Below are positions 18,495 to 26,956 of a stretch of DNA of 64,000 bases, in pieces. Position 1 is the stretch's first letter. Each line of letters begins with the position of its first letter. A program made the position numbers and the translations under genes. The notes below the pieces were generated by a model. The model saw nothing but the letters and a program-made list of their open reading frames with translations, ran no database searches and was not told where the DNA came from. Source of the stretch: Candidatus Omnitrophota bacterium (GTDB lineage: Bacteria > Omnitrophota > Omnitrophia > Omnitrophales > Aquincolibacteriaceae); the NCBI GenBank assembly GCA_016196565.1, contig JACPXK010000006.1, positions 1-64,000 of the forward strand, read 5' to 3'.

Positions 18495-19871
18495 TCAGAT
18501 TTCGGCTTCCTGCGTTTCAAGCAGCCGGACGGTCTTGCCCTCTTCAAGCTTTTCAAGTCCTGAAACGGCGACAATTTCCCCTTCCGTCAAACCGGCGTCG
18601 ACTTGGGAATAATCCGGACGCGTGTAACCGATGGCAATGGTTCTTTTTTCAGTCACATTTTTCTGGGGATTGACCACATAAATGAATTGTTCCCCTTCGC
18701 CTCCTTGAACCGATTCGGTGGGGACAATGAGTGTGTTCTTTTTGCTGTAAAGAAGGATACGAATGCGGGCAAACATGCCCGGCAATAAAATATGCTCGGG
18801 GTTTTCGACACGCACCCGTGCGGTTGCCGTACGGCTTGTTCCCGCCACAACGGGAGAAATATTTTCAATCACCCCTTCAAAATTTTTGTCCGGAAACGCA
18901 TCGATAAAAACGCGCGCTTTCTGTCCCAAGGCGATTTTGTTGACATCCCGTTCCACGACACCGAATTCCGCGTAAACAAATTCGGTATTCACATGAGTTC
19001 CGACTAAGGTATTGGGGGTGACCGTTTCCCCTTCCTCCACATTAAGATTGCCGATCATACCGGCAGAAGGAGCATAGAGATTGGATTTTTCCAACATGGC
19101 CTCGTTGGCCTTGGTTTCAAGGCGGGCCGCCTCAGCTTCATATTTGGTGGCATCTAATTCCAGTTTCACTTTATCAAGCGTAGATTTCGGAATCGCCCCC
19201 ATGGCGAATAATTTTTCGTGCTCTTTCACTTTGTCTTCCGCGATTTGCGCATTGGTTTGGGATTTGTTCAAATCCGCTTGACTGCGTTTTAAACGCAGCA
19301 AAATATCATCTTGGCGAAGGGAAATAAGGAGAGACCCTTCTTCATAGCGCTCCCCTTCTTTATAATTGACGGAACTGATGACACCCGGGATTTCAAAACT
19401 GAGTTTAAATTCCATGGCCCCTTTCACGGTCCCGAGAGCATTCAAGGAATCTTCATAATTGAAACGGCCCACTTTAAATCCTTTGACCGGAACGGGTTTA
19501 TCTTTGGCTTCGGTAGGCTCGGAAACTACCTGCTCCAAACTCTTTTTGGTCTTGGGATTAAAAAAACAACCGCGAACGATAAGCAAACAGACAAGAACTC
19601 CGCCACCGATGATTAGTTTCCCACGATGGGCCAAGATCAACACCCGTATTTTTGCAATCAGGCCTGATTTACCTTCCGGCTTAAAGGGCGAAGGCGGCAC
19701 TTCATGCTTTTCATTCCAGAGTTTGATCACAAAAGCCATTTTTTCTTTGATCACTTGAACGATTTTGGGCGAAAGGATTTTTGTTTTCCCCAAAAGGGCT
19801 TTTAGCTTCTCAAGAGGATTTTTGGAACGGGGAGACTCCGGCGGCTGGACAAACGGCGTATTATTTTCCAT
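18495..19871 (-). CDS. Efflux RND periplasmic adaptor (membrane-fusion protein)
   Basis: HlyD/AcrA-type adaptor bridging the RND pump and the TolC-like channel. I place the start at the ATG at 19871 (MENNTPFVQPP), which overlaps the tolC-like stop by 11 bases; a longer reading frame exists but runs into the upstream gene. The 458 residues have an unusually long cytoplasmic N-terminus of about 80 residues, one membrane helix (LIIGGGVLVCLLIV), then a barrel-sandwich domain split by an alpha-helical hairpin containing RSQADLNKSQTNAQIAEDKV, and the beta-barrel and membrane-proximal domains. Most AcrA proteins are lipoproteins with a short N-terminus; this one is anchored by a helix instead. Confidence 0.9.
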   Translation of the reverse strand: MENNTPFVQPPESPRSKNPLEKLKALLGKTKILSPKIVQVIKEKMAFVIKLWNEKHEVPPSPFKPEGKSGLIAKIRVLILAHRGKLIIGGGVLVCLLIVRGCFFNPKTKKSLEQVVSEPTEAKDKPVPVKGFKVGRFNYEDSLNALGTVKGAMEFKLSFEIPGVISSVNYKEGERYEEGSLLISLRQDDILLRLKRSQADLNKSQTNAQIAEDKVKEHEKLFAMGAIPKSTLDKVKLELDATKYEAEAARLETKANEAMLEKSNLYAPSAGMIGNLNVEEGETVTPNTLVGTHVNTEFVYAEFGVVERDVNKIALGQKARVFIDAFPDKNFEGVIENISPVVAGTSRTATARVRVENPEHILLPGMFARIRILLYSKKNTLIVPTESVQGGEGEQFIYVVNPQKNVTEKRTIAIGYTRPDYSQVDAGLTEGEIVAVSGLEKLEEGKTVRLLETQEAEI

Positions 19872-21579
19872 GGACTGCCTCCATCGGCAACAGGTCTTCT
19901 TTGCCAATGGCATGATTCAATTTGGCTTTGGCGCTGAAGTAATCCTTAAGCGCTTTGTGAAGTTCGGTTTGTTCACGTAAAAGATCAATTTCTGTTTGGA
20001 AATATTCGGAAATCTGAACTTCATTTTGACTCAAGCGATGTTCGGCAAGCTGTGTCAAACGTTTGCGGTAATCGACACGTTGGAGGGATGATTTTACCTG
20101 GATCTGCGCCTTTTGAAAATCGAAATAGGCTTGCTTTACATCTTGGATGACTTCTTTTTCGGCTTTTTCAAGTTCCACGATTTGATCAAGTTTCGCAACT
20201 TCGGCCTCTTTCATCGAAGCCCACTGATCAAGCCCGTCCCACAAGCCCACACTGAAAGAATTGCGGTTGGTTTCTGAGCCTGATCCCTGCAAAAATTGTG
20301 ACACAGAAGGAGGTTGGGCATTTTTTTCATAAGTGTAATTCATTTTGTTGCCTGCGGCATTCCAGTTAACTTCGATCATAAAGCGAAATTCATTCCTAAG
20401 CCCGGGACGGGTGCTATTGGCATCAAAGGCCTCTCCTAATTTCCCAAATTCGAGAACCGCGTCGGCCGAAGGAATCATTTCTCCCATTTGAATACGTTCT
20501 TCGAGGCGGGCAGATTGTAGTTTGCTGGCCTCAATCCTCAGCTCCGGACGGGATTCATAAGCCAAATCCACCAAAGTTCCAAGGTCCGGCACCTGAAGCG
20601 CCCCTTCAAATTGATACCCTTCGGTTTGAGGGGTCGGTGCAACCGCGACATCGGCGGCCCGATTGCTTTTTTCTTTTTCCACCAAGGCCTCCAAATCATA
20701 AAATCCCAGGACATCAATCTCATCATGAGAGGTAAGGTTTAAGAACTTGTCCATTTCAAGTTTGGCGATTTCAAGCTCCTGCTTGGAAGTTTCATAATCA
20801 TATTCCATTTGGCTGAAAAGGGATTGCACATTCAAATGTTCGATCTCAGAAATAATTTCTTCCTTAAATTTTCTCTGTGAAATTTCCGAAAAATGACGCA
20901 TTTTTTCTATGCCCTTTTTTTGATCTTCAATAACAAGACGCGTGCGGTTGTATTCAAAGTAAGCGGATGAAACATCGTAAATGAGATCCGAAAGCGTCTT
21001 ATCATATTCCTTTTGAGCGGCCTCAAGCCCGGCCTTCTCTTTAAGCAGGGTGTTCCACAAAATCCCTCCGTGAAAAACAGGCTGCCGGAAACTAAACTTG
21101 TAATTTCTCGAGTTATAGGGTTCCTGAGAAAGATTACCTCCTTTTTTGTGAATTTCAAATTTCGTCTCGGGAAATAGTTTGCGCCAAGCGGCCAAAATCC
21201 TCCTTCGGGCTAAGGATATCCTCTCCTTGGAAGCGCGCGCCGGGGTGTGTACCCTGAGGGCCCTGGCAATGAGGTCTTTAAGTTCTTTTTTACCACCGGA
21301 TACAAATTCGGTTTTCTGGCGGACAAAATTGCCATTGATTTCGTAACGAATATAACCCCGGTCAAGATAGGGCATGGTCTCAGCGCGTTCCTGCCGTAGA
21401 ACGCGTACCTGCTCACGAATGGCTTGCTTGGTAAGACTTTCATGGGTGGAAGAAGCCGAAGAGGCGGCTGTCGGATCAGAGGCGGCCTTTGGCGCTGGCG
21501 TCTCCGCCGCTTCAAGTCCGCTGACCATAAGGACCACTGTCATGCAAAAAGCAAAAAAATATGACTTTTGTCGTTTCAT
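19861..21579 (-). CDS. TolC-like outer-membrane efflux protein
   Basis: Outer-membrane exit duct for the RND system. The 572 residues begin with a signal peptide (MKRQKSYFFAFCMTVVLMVSG, cleavage probably in the GLEAAE region), followed by an Ala/Ser/Pro-rich low-complexity stretch and two internally repeated outer-membrane-efflux domains rich in long alpha-helices, such as YDVSSAYFEYNRTRLVIED and IQDVKQAYFDFQKAQIQVKS. The proline/alanine-rich start and about 100 extra residues before the first repeat make it longer than E. coli TolC. It overlaps the adaptor gene by 11 bases and is preceded by a 106-bp gap with two palindromes. Confidence 0.88.
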   Translation of the reverse strand: MKRQKSYFFAFCMTVVLMVSGLEAAETPAPKAASDPTAASSASSTHESLTKQAIREQVRVLRQERAETMPYLDRGYIRYEINGNFVRQKTEFVSGGKKELKDLIARALRVHTPARASKERISLARRRILAAWRKLFPETKFEIHKKGGNLSQEPYNSRNYKFSFRQPVFHGGILWNTLLKEKAGLEAAQKEYDKTLSDLIYDVSSAYFEYNRTRLVIEDQKKGIEKMRHFSEISQRKFKEEIISEIEHLNVQSLFSQMEYDYETSKQELEIAKLEMDKFLNLTSHDEIDVLGFYDLEALVEKEKSNRAADVAVAPTPQTEGYQFEGALQVPDLGTLVDLAYESRPELRIEASKLQSARLEERIQMGEMIPSADAVLEFGKLGEAFDANSTRPGLRNEFRFMIEVNWNAAGNKMNYTYEKNAQPPSVSQFLQGSGSETNRNSFSVGLWDGLDQWASMKEAEVAKLDQIVELEKAEKEVIQDVKQAYFDFQKAQIQVKSSLQRVDYRKRLTQLAEHRLSQNEVQISEYFQTEIDLLREQTELHKALKDYFSAKAKLNHAIGKEDLLPMEAVHGK

Positions 21580-21659
21580 AAACCTTTCGACCCGCCCGTT
21601 TGTGTCATTTTTATATGTTCCTTTATTATCGGCTAAGCTAAATAGCGACTTGACTTAAC

Positions 21660-21685
21660 GAGGCCTGGCCTCTTTCAACGTTGAA
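21660..21685. promoter_or_regulatory. Two adjacent palindromes in the regulator-efflux gap (candidate operator)
   Basis: GAGGCC-T-GGCCTC at 21660-21672 and the perfect 12-bp palindrome TTCAACGTTGAA at 21674-21685 lie next to each other in the 106-bp gap between the XRE-cupin stop and the tolC-like start. No U-rich tract follows on the minus strand, so they are unlikely to be terminators. An operator for the XRE-cupin protein encoded immediately upstream is the simplest inference, not demonstrated. Confidence 0.45.
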
Positions 21686-22327
21686 TTATAAGAAAGAAGG
21701 CGCCGTCACCATCAAAAAAACAGCATCACGGTGCATGGGATTATAGAAAACATGCCTCAAAACCCCGTTAAAAAAAACATTTTCTCCTTCCCTGAGAATC
21801 ACTCTCCGGCTTTCCACTTCGATCTCCAAACGGCCCACAAGGATGGAAAGATAGATCTGAATAGGAGATTTCCAAAAGGTTTGATCGATGCGGCGCTTCG
21901 GACCCACAATAATTTTCCCGCAAAAAAAATCCCGGTTGAGGGGGGTGAAAGAAATGGCCTTTACCCCCAGAGAGGGAAATTCCATTTGAAACGCCCCTTT
22001 TTGGGACCCCACATAAAAATGCCTTTCCATCGCTAATTCGGTTTGAAGAAAAAGCTCGCTCACCGTCACTCCAAGCCCCCGAGCGAGGGATTGAAAAGTT
22101 TTAATGGAAGGATTTATAATATGGCCATTTTCTATGGCGGCAAGAGTTTTGGGATTCAAATCCCCGGCCCTTCTGCAAACCTCCACGCCCGTAAGGCCTC
22201 TTTCCTGACGAAGCTTACGGACCATTTTATGAATTTCGATTTTTTCGGCTTCAATCCCTTCTTGAAAGCGGCTTCGAATGGCCTGGCCCAACAATTGATA
22301 CATGGAGCTACTTTCCTTGTGTTTCAT
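21686..22327 (-). CDS. XRE-family helix-turn-helix regulator with C-terminal cupin
   Basis: A 213-residue one-component regulator. A lambda-repressor-type HTH occupies about residues 38-95 (KLRQERGLTGVEVCRRAGDL, then LAAIENGHIINPSIKTFQSLARGLG), and a small beta-barrel cupin follows from about residue 130 with GKIIVGPKRRID and the conserved-looking LREGENVFFNGVLRH. This architecture usually binds a small ligand in the cupin. I take the ATG at 22327 because GGGAGG lies five bases upstream; it overlaps the preceding gene by 20 bases. An alternative ATG at 22303 has a weaker AAGGAA site. It lies directly before the efflux genes, so it may control them. Confidence 0.8.
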   Translation of the reverse strand: MKHKESSSMYQLLGQAIRSRFQEGIEAEKIEIHKMVRKLRQERGLTGVEVCRRAGDLNPKTLAAIENGHIINPSIKTFQSLARGLGVTVSELFLQTELAMERHFYVGSQKGAFQMEFPSLGVKAISFTPLNRDFFCGKIIVGPKRRIDQTFWKSPIQIYLSILVGRLEIEVESRRVILREGENVFFNGVLRHVFYNPMHRDAVFLMVTAPSFL

Positions 22328-24266
22328 GAGGACCTCCCAAAATTAATTGGCCTAAGACAAAACGATTAAGTTCGTATTCATTACGGAAAAACCATTGGAC
22401 CTTTCCTTGACTCCGGTCCTGATCAATGTCATGAATGGCCGGAGTAACCCGGATAAGCATTTCTTGAACGGGTTCGATGCCCAAATAATCCCAGCCAATG
22501 GCCCCTTCTAATAAATAACCCGTTTTGTGAACATATCCCGAGGCTTGCACGGCCTTGGGATCCGGCGGTTGATTCGTATTTTGAAACCAAGACCAGATTT
22601 CCACTTGGCTATTTTCTGTATGTGGCCGAAAACCGATTTGAAAATCTCGACTGTTTCCCCAATTCAATCCATCCCCTCCGGGGTCCACAAAAATTTCCAA
22701 AAGATCATCCTGCCAGATATTTTTTCCCGTTTTACGCAAAATAATGCTGTTGTCGGTGACCACGGCTGAAAAATACAAGGCCCTCTCATCCCAGGCAAAC
22801 CGAACCATGGCCGTCAAATCTTCTCCGTCATTTTTAATTTCGCCCGTTTCTTTATGCTCATACGTCAAGCCAATAGGCTGTCCTTCCGGCCAATCTTTGA
22901 GATAGCCGTCAACTTGAATGCCTCCCCGAACATACGCCGCCTTGGCTTGAGGTGGATCAGGCCAGGCCACTTCAAGGGTCCCGGGTTTAAAACCAACTTG
23001 TTCCATCGCTTTCGCGATCGAAACACTTTTGCTCATAATTTCCCAAATCATGCCGGACCTGTAATTTTCAATCATCAGAAGCAGCGTGCCTTGATCAATA
23101 CCGATGACGTCCTGATCAAACCAATTTTTATCCAAATTAAAAGCATCCGAAAATCCGTATTGGCCCCATAAGGAACTGCCTATATTTTCATAAAAATGGC
23201 GCAGACAGTTTATCGAATCTTGAGGCGTAAAGACAATAGAACTTCCACAAGCAGTCGGGGCAATAGTCCCGTCATGCAATGCCCATCCCGGAGGAGCGCC
23301 GTAAGCTTTATAACCGAAAGGCCCGTCGGATGCCGTAAGTCCCCAGGAATTGGGCCCATAACTTTTGAATTCCGACTGATGATCGATGGCAAAGGAGCGT
23401 TGAGCGAGTGTGGCGTTCATAGAATTTTTGAAATAATCCGCCATGCCGTCATTTTTATCGCGAAAATCAATCCAAATGTGGGAATATTGATGGGTAAAAA
23501 GCGGCGGCATTTGAATAAGGCGAAAATCGCGGTAACTTCCTACGGGGCGGTAAATGGCCTTCCAACTTTCCGCCGGAATGGATTTTGTGGGAGATCCGAT
23601 GGCCAATAAATACATGATTAAGGATTCATTATAATGGTCCCATCGTTGCTTAAAAAAACCTTGTTCGGGAGACCAGGCAAGGGACAAGGTCTGGCCCCCA
23701 TGGAGCATCCAATTCCAATCGACCCGGTCATAAATTTTTAAAACAAGATCACGGATCGTAGAATCATTAAAATATTCCGCACTAAATAAAGCCCCCGCCA
23801 GAAAGAGGGCCGTATCAATCGGAGATAACTCTGAGCGGTTGATACGCGCTCCGGTTTCCATATCCAAATAATGATAAAAAAATCCGTGTTCCTGAGCAGC
23901 TTTAGTCAGAAAAAAGGCAAGGGTGCGTTTTGTGATTTCGTACGCAGTGCTTTCATCCATCCATCCCCTTTTGACGGCAACGGGATAAGCCGTGAGGGCA
24001 AAGCCGACGGAAGCAATACTCGCGGCGGAACGCGTAGCTCCTTTTTGGAAGTTATGGGCCCGGTCACGCACCAGCCCATTTTTAGGATTTGCTTCCTCGA
24101 CAAAAAATTTAAAAGCATGCTCTTGAATCGTGTTCAAAAGTTCCTCATCGGAAAGACCTTTGACAATTTGAGCGCTGCCATCGACCGGCCAGATTAAAGA
24201 TATAAAAAGGCTTAAAATTAAGGGCAGAAAATAAATGCGGATTGAGGACCTTGAAGGGGGCTGCAT
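22308..24266 (-). CDS. Secreted glycoamylase-family (PF10091/GH144-type) glycoside hydrolase with CBM9-like module
   Basis: A 652-residue exported protein. An N-terminal signal peptide (IYFLPLILSLFISLIWPVDG, then SAQ) is followed by an (alpha/alpha)6-type catalytic region with family features such as SIASVGFALTAYPVAVKRGW, GLTASDGPFGYKAYGAPPG and NWFDQDVIGIDQGTLLLMIE (about residue 380-400). From about residue 455 a beta-rich module resembling family 9 carbohydrate-binding domains begins (GGIQVDGYLKDWPEGQPIG ... AWDERALYFSAVVTDNS). GH144 members characterised so far act on beta-1,2-glucan, but the substrate here is not shown by the sequence. No Shine-Dalgarno site is evident before the ATG at 24266. 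Confidence 0.8.
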   Translation of the reverse strand: MQPPSRSSIRIYFLPLILSLFISLIWPVDGSAQIVKGLSDEELLNTIQEHAFKFFVEEANPKNGLVRDRAHNFQKGATRSAASIASVGFALTAYPVAVKRGWMDESTAYEITKRTLAFFLTKAAQEHGFFYHYLDMETGARINRSELSPIDTALFLAGALFSAEYFNDSTIRDLVLKIYDRVDWNWMLHGGQTLSLAWSPEQGFFKQRWDHYNESLIMYLLAIGSPTKSIPAESWKAIYRPVGSYRDFRLIQMPPLFTHQYSHIWIDFRDKNDGMADYFKNSMNATLAQRSFAIDHQSEFKSYGPNSWGLTASDGPFGYKAYGAPPGWALHDGTIAPTACGSSIVFTPQDSINCLRHFYENIGSSLWGQYGFSDAFNLDKNWFDQDVIGIDQGTLLLMIENYRSGMIWEIMSKSVSIAKAMEQVGFKPGTLEVAWPDPPQAKAAYVRGGIQVDGYLKDWPEGQPIGLTYEHKETGEIKNDGEDLTAMVRFAWDERALYFSAVVTDNSIILRKTGKNIWQDDLLEIFVDPGGDGLNWGNSRDFQIGFRPHTENSQVEIWSWFQNTNQPPDPKAVQASGYVHKTGYLLEGAIGWDYLGIEPVQEMLIRVTPAIHDIDQDRSQGKVQWFFRNEYELNRFVLGQLILGGPHETQGK

Positions 24267-24309
24267 GGCGTTTTATTCTACGCGGGAATATCAAAGATGC
24301 CAGCGTTTT

Positions 24310-26295
24310 TTAGACGGGAAGAAAAATATGCCAGGTCGTTCCTTTTCCTTGAGCGGTGGTCACACGGATGTCGCCTTGATGGTTGCGGATAATGCCGTGG
24401 CAGACCGAAAGCCCGAGGCCGGTTCCCTGTCCCGCCGGTTTGCTCGTTACAAAAGGCTCAAAAAGCCGTTTCAAAACTTGGGGAGGAATGCCGCTTCCGT
24501 TATCTTCGATATCAAGCCTTACGGCATCTTTATCTTTTTTTAACCGTAAAGTAATCGTTTTGTGGGAGCGTTCTTTCAAGGCATCCCGGGCATTATTCAT
24601 AAGATTCATAATGACTTGGGAAATTTGGCCGGAGTCGTAAGAAAAAATGGGAATATCATCGTCAAAATCAGTTTTTATTTCGATTTGATGATACATCATT
24701 TCTTTTTCTGTTAGAAGCAGGGTCTCTTGAACTGTTTTTTTCAAATCCCCTGCTTTTTTAACCGATTGGCTTTCACGGGAAAAGGTAAGAAGTCCACTCA
24801 GGATTTCATTGGCCTTTTTCATAATGTCTTTTACTTTCTCAAGATATTTTTTCTGCTTCTCCGGATCCACATTGGGAAGTGTGCAAAACTCGATATGCAA
24901 ATTGACGGAGTTGAGAATATTGCGGAATTCATGCGAAATGCCGGCAGAAAGCTGGCCGAGGGAAGCCATTTTCGCCGATTGAATCAACTGGGCTTGCGCT
25001 TTTTTCAATTCTTCCAAGGCCATAAAATAGCGAAAGGAGGAAATCCCGACAAAAAGGACGAGTAGGGTCACTTCCTGGATGGCGACATCAATCCATATTC
25101 CTTTGAGAAAGAAAAAGGATGCCGTTAAAAAATACAAAATTCCCAGGGAAATGACCAGGGGCAAAGACTGGGCAATAGAAAAAAACATGGTGATCCCGAT
25201 CACCAAAATCCCGCAAAAAATAAGGGCAAAGTAAGAAAGAGCCGGAGTGGCGCGCACCAGGTACTTCTCTTCCAAAATATTGGCAATGGTTTGAGCGTGA
25301 AGGTTAACCCCGGCTTCGTATTGATGAAAAGGCGTCACACGCCGGTCTCCGATCCCCAGTGCGGTCACCCCCACCAATACGATTTTGTCCTTAAAATCAG
25401 AAAGGACCCCGGCAGATTCGCCGCTCATCCATCTATTTCCCGCTTCTAAAATTTGGGTGAAAGAACGGACTTCCGCATGGCTGTTTTTGCCGAAATAATT
25501 CAGAAGAATTGCTCCGCGGGAATCAACGGGAATAATTTTTTTCCCTTTTTCACTTTTTTTAATGACGATGGCACGCTTTTCAAGCCGGACATCCGTCAAG
25601 GAAGCTCCTAAATATTGAAGGGCCGCCAGCAAATCCATGGAAGGATAAATTTTCCCCTGATAACGCATGAGAAGCTGGGCACGCCGGCTTCGGCCGTCAG
25701 GGTCCACCGGACTGTTGACAAAAGACAATCCCGCGACTTCCGAAAGCTCCCTGAAAGGCAACGAAACTTTATCCGCCTCATCAAGGTTTTCCGGTGGAGA
25801 ATCAGAATGGGGCAAGGCAAAGCGTTCGAGGATTTTTTCTTTTTCTTCGCTTCGTTCATAAAGCGTTGCCGGACCTTTTTCGAAAAAATAGGCCATTAGG
25901 ACACGGCCGTTGAACCCTGATGTTTGATAAACAAGATTTTCATCCCCTTTGAGATCCGCCGGATTTTTATTTTCGAAAAGGGCATCATAACCAATCACCG
26001 AGGGGCGGAAGGCTTCATGTTTTAAAAGTCCGAAAAGCGCGGCATGTTTATCGCGCGACCAAGGCCAGCGGCCGAAAACGTCGATGCTGGATTCATCGAT
26101 GCCGACGACAGCAATATTTTTAGGAAAAGGAAGTTCCGGCCTTAACTGAAACCTAAGGTCGAAGAAGAGAAGCTCAAAAGGGTCCAGGGCCCGCCCGGAA
26201 GCGGCAAGAGACATCACGAGCAAAAGGACGAGGCTGACTAAAAGCTCGAGTTTTTTGTTTTTATCCCTGAAGATATTCAGAAGTTTTTTAGCCAT
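24310..26295 (-). CDS. CHASE2-domain sensor histidine kinase
   Basis: Membrane sensor kinase of 661 residues. After an N-terminal helix comes a periplasmic CHASE2 domain (about 40-340) with its hallmark FDLRFQLRPELPFPKNIAVV and GRWPWSRDKHA. Three closely packed membrane helices follow (about 345-420), then a HisKA domain with H-box LSAGISHEFRNILNSV (His near residue 453) and an ATPase domain with N-box NLMNNARDALKE, G1 DNGSGIPP and G2 GTGLGLSVCHGI. The proline normally after SHEFRN is missing. No response regulator gene is nearby, so its partner is elsewhere. It is divergent from the peroxiredoxin gene across 97 bp. Confidence 0.92.
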   Translation of the reverse strand: MAKKLLNIFRDKNKKLELLVSLVLLLVMSLAASGRALDPFELLFFDLRFQLRPELPFPKNIAVVGIDESSIDVFGRWPWSRDKHAALFGLLKHEAFRPSVIGYDALFENKNPADLKGDENLVYQTSGFNGRVLMAYFFEKGPATLYERSEEKEKILERFALPHSDSPPENLDEADKVSLPFRELSEVAGLSFVNSPVDPDGRSRRAQLLMRYQGKIYPSMDLLAALQYLGASLTDVRLEKRAIVIKKSEKGKKIIPVDSRGAILLNYFGKNSHAEVRSFTQILEAGNRWMSGESAGVLSDFKDKIVLVGVTALGIGDRRVTPFHQYEAGVNLHAQTIANILEEKYLVRATPALSYFALIFCGILVIGITMFFSIAQSLPLVISLGILYFLTASFFFLKGIWIDVAIQEVTLLVLFVGISSFRYFMALEELKKAQAQLIQSAKMASLGQLSAGISHEFRNILNSVNLHIEFCTLPNVDPEKQKKYLEKVKDIMKKANEILSGLLTFSRESQSVKKAGDLKKTVQETLLLTEKEMMYHQIEIKTDFDDDIPIFSYDSGQISQVIMNLMNNARDALKERSHKTITLRLKKDKDAVRLDIEDNGSGIPPQVLKRLFEPFVTSKPAGQGTGLGLSVCHGIIRNHQGDIRVTTAQGKGTTWHIFLPV

Positions 26296-26323
26296 AAAGA
26301 GTTGGATTCAATATTTTATCGGC

Positions 26324-26353
26324 CTGGATTTTAAAGCCTGAAATCATTATAAT
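26324..26353 (+). promoter_or_regulatory. Probable promoter of the peroxiredoxin gene
   Basis: A perfect -10 TATAAT at 26348-26353 lies about 40 bp before the ATG. The -35 region (CTGGAT at 26324-26329, 18-bp spacing) is poor, so activation or an oxidative-stress regulator may be needed. The surrounding ATTATAAT resembles part of a PerR-type box, but only half of it. Confidence 0.45.
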
Positions 26354-26392
26354 ACTCAAACTTTTCAACAAGTATCTCCTGAGGAGGAATGT

Positions 26393-26956
26393 ATGGCTAA
26401 AATCAATCAAAAAGTAAATGACATGGAACTCAAGGCTTATCACAATGATGACATCAAAACCCTGAAATTATCTGATTATAAAGGCAAATGGGTTGTCCTC
26501 TTTTTCTATCCCGCAGATTTCACTTTTGTCTGCCCGACAGAACTGGAAGAGGCGGCCAATTATTATCCGGAATTTCAGAAAATCGGCGCTGAAATTTTAA
26601 GCGTCAGCACGGACACGGTATATGTCCACAAGGCCTGGCATGATGTTTCTCCGGCCATCAAGAAAATCAAATTTCCTATGGTGGCAGATCCGACGGGAAA
26701 TTTATGCCGCGAATTCGGAACTTATATTGAAGAAGCCGGACTTTCCTACCGCGGCACCTTCATCATTGATCCGGACGGCGTACTCAAAGCTTCGGACATT
26801 CATGACAATTCCATCGGCCGAAGCGCCAAAGAAATTTTGCGCAAAGTCCAAGCCGCAAAATTTGTGCGTGAAAATAAAGGTGAAGTTTGTCCCGCCAGTT
26901 GGGAACCGGGTAAAAAGACACTCAAGCCTGGTTTGGATTTAGTCGGCAAGATTTAA
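26393..26956 (+). CDS. ahpC: Typical 2-Cys peroxiredoxin (AhpC family)
   Basis: Thiol peroxidase reducing hydrogen peroxide and organic peroxides in the cytoplasm. The 187 residues show the peroxidatic cysteine at position 47 in FTFVCPTELEE and the resolving cysteine at 166 in GEVCPASW, plus the family landmark STDTVYVHKAWH. A strong GAGGAGGAAT ribosome-binding site precedes the ATG by a few bases. The gene stands alone on the plus strand, without an AhpF-type reductase nearby, and its stop codon overlaps the nuoH stop from the opposite strand. Its reductant is therefore not indicated by context. Confidence 0.96.
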   Translation: MAKINQKVNDMELKAYHNDDIKTLKLSDYKGKWVVLFFYPADFTFVCPTELEEAANYYPEFQKIGAEILSVSTDTVYVHKAWHDVSPAIKKIKFPMVADPTGNLCREFGTYIEEAGLSYRGTFIIDPDGVLKASDIHDNSIGRSAKEILRKVQAAKFVRENKGEVCPASWEPGKKTLKPGLDLVGKI

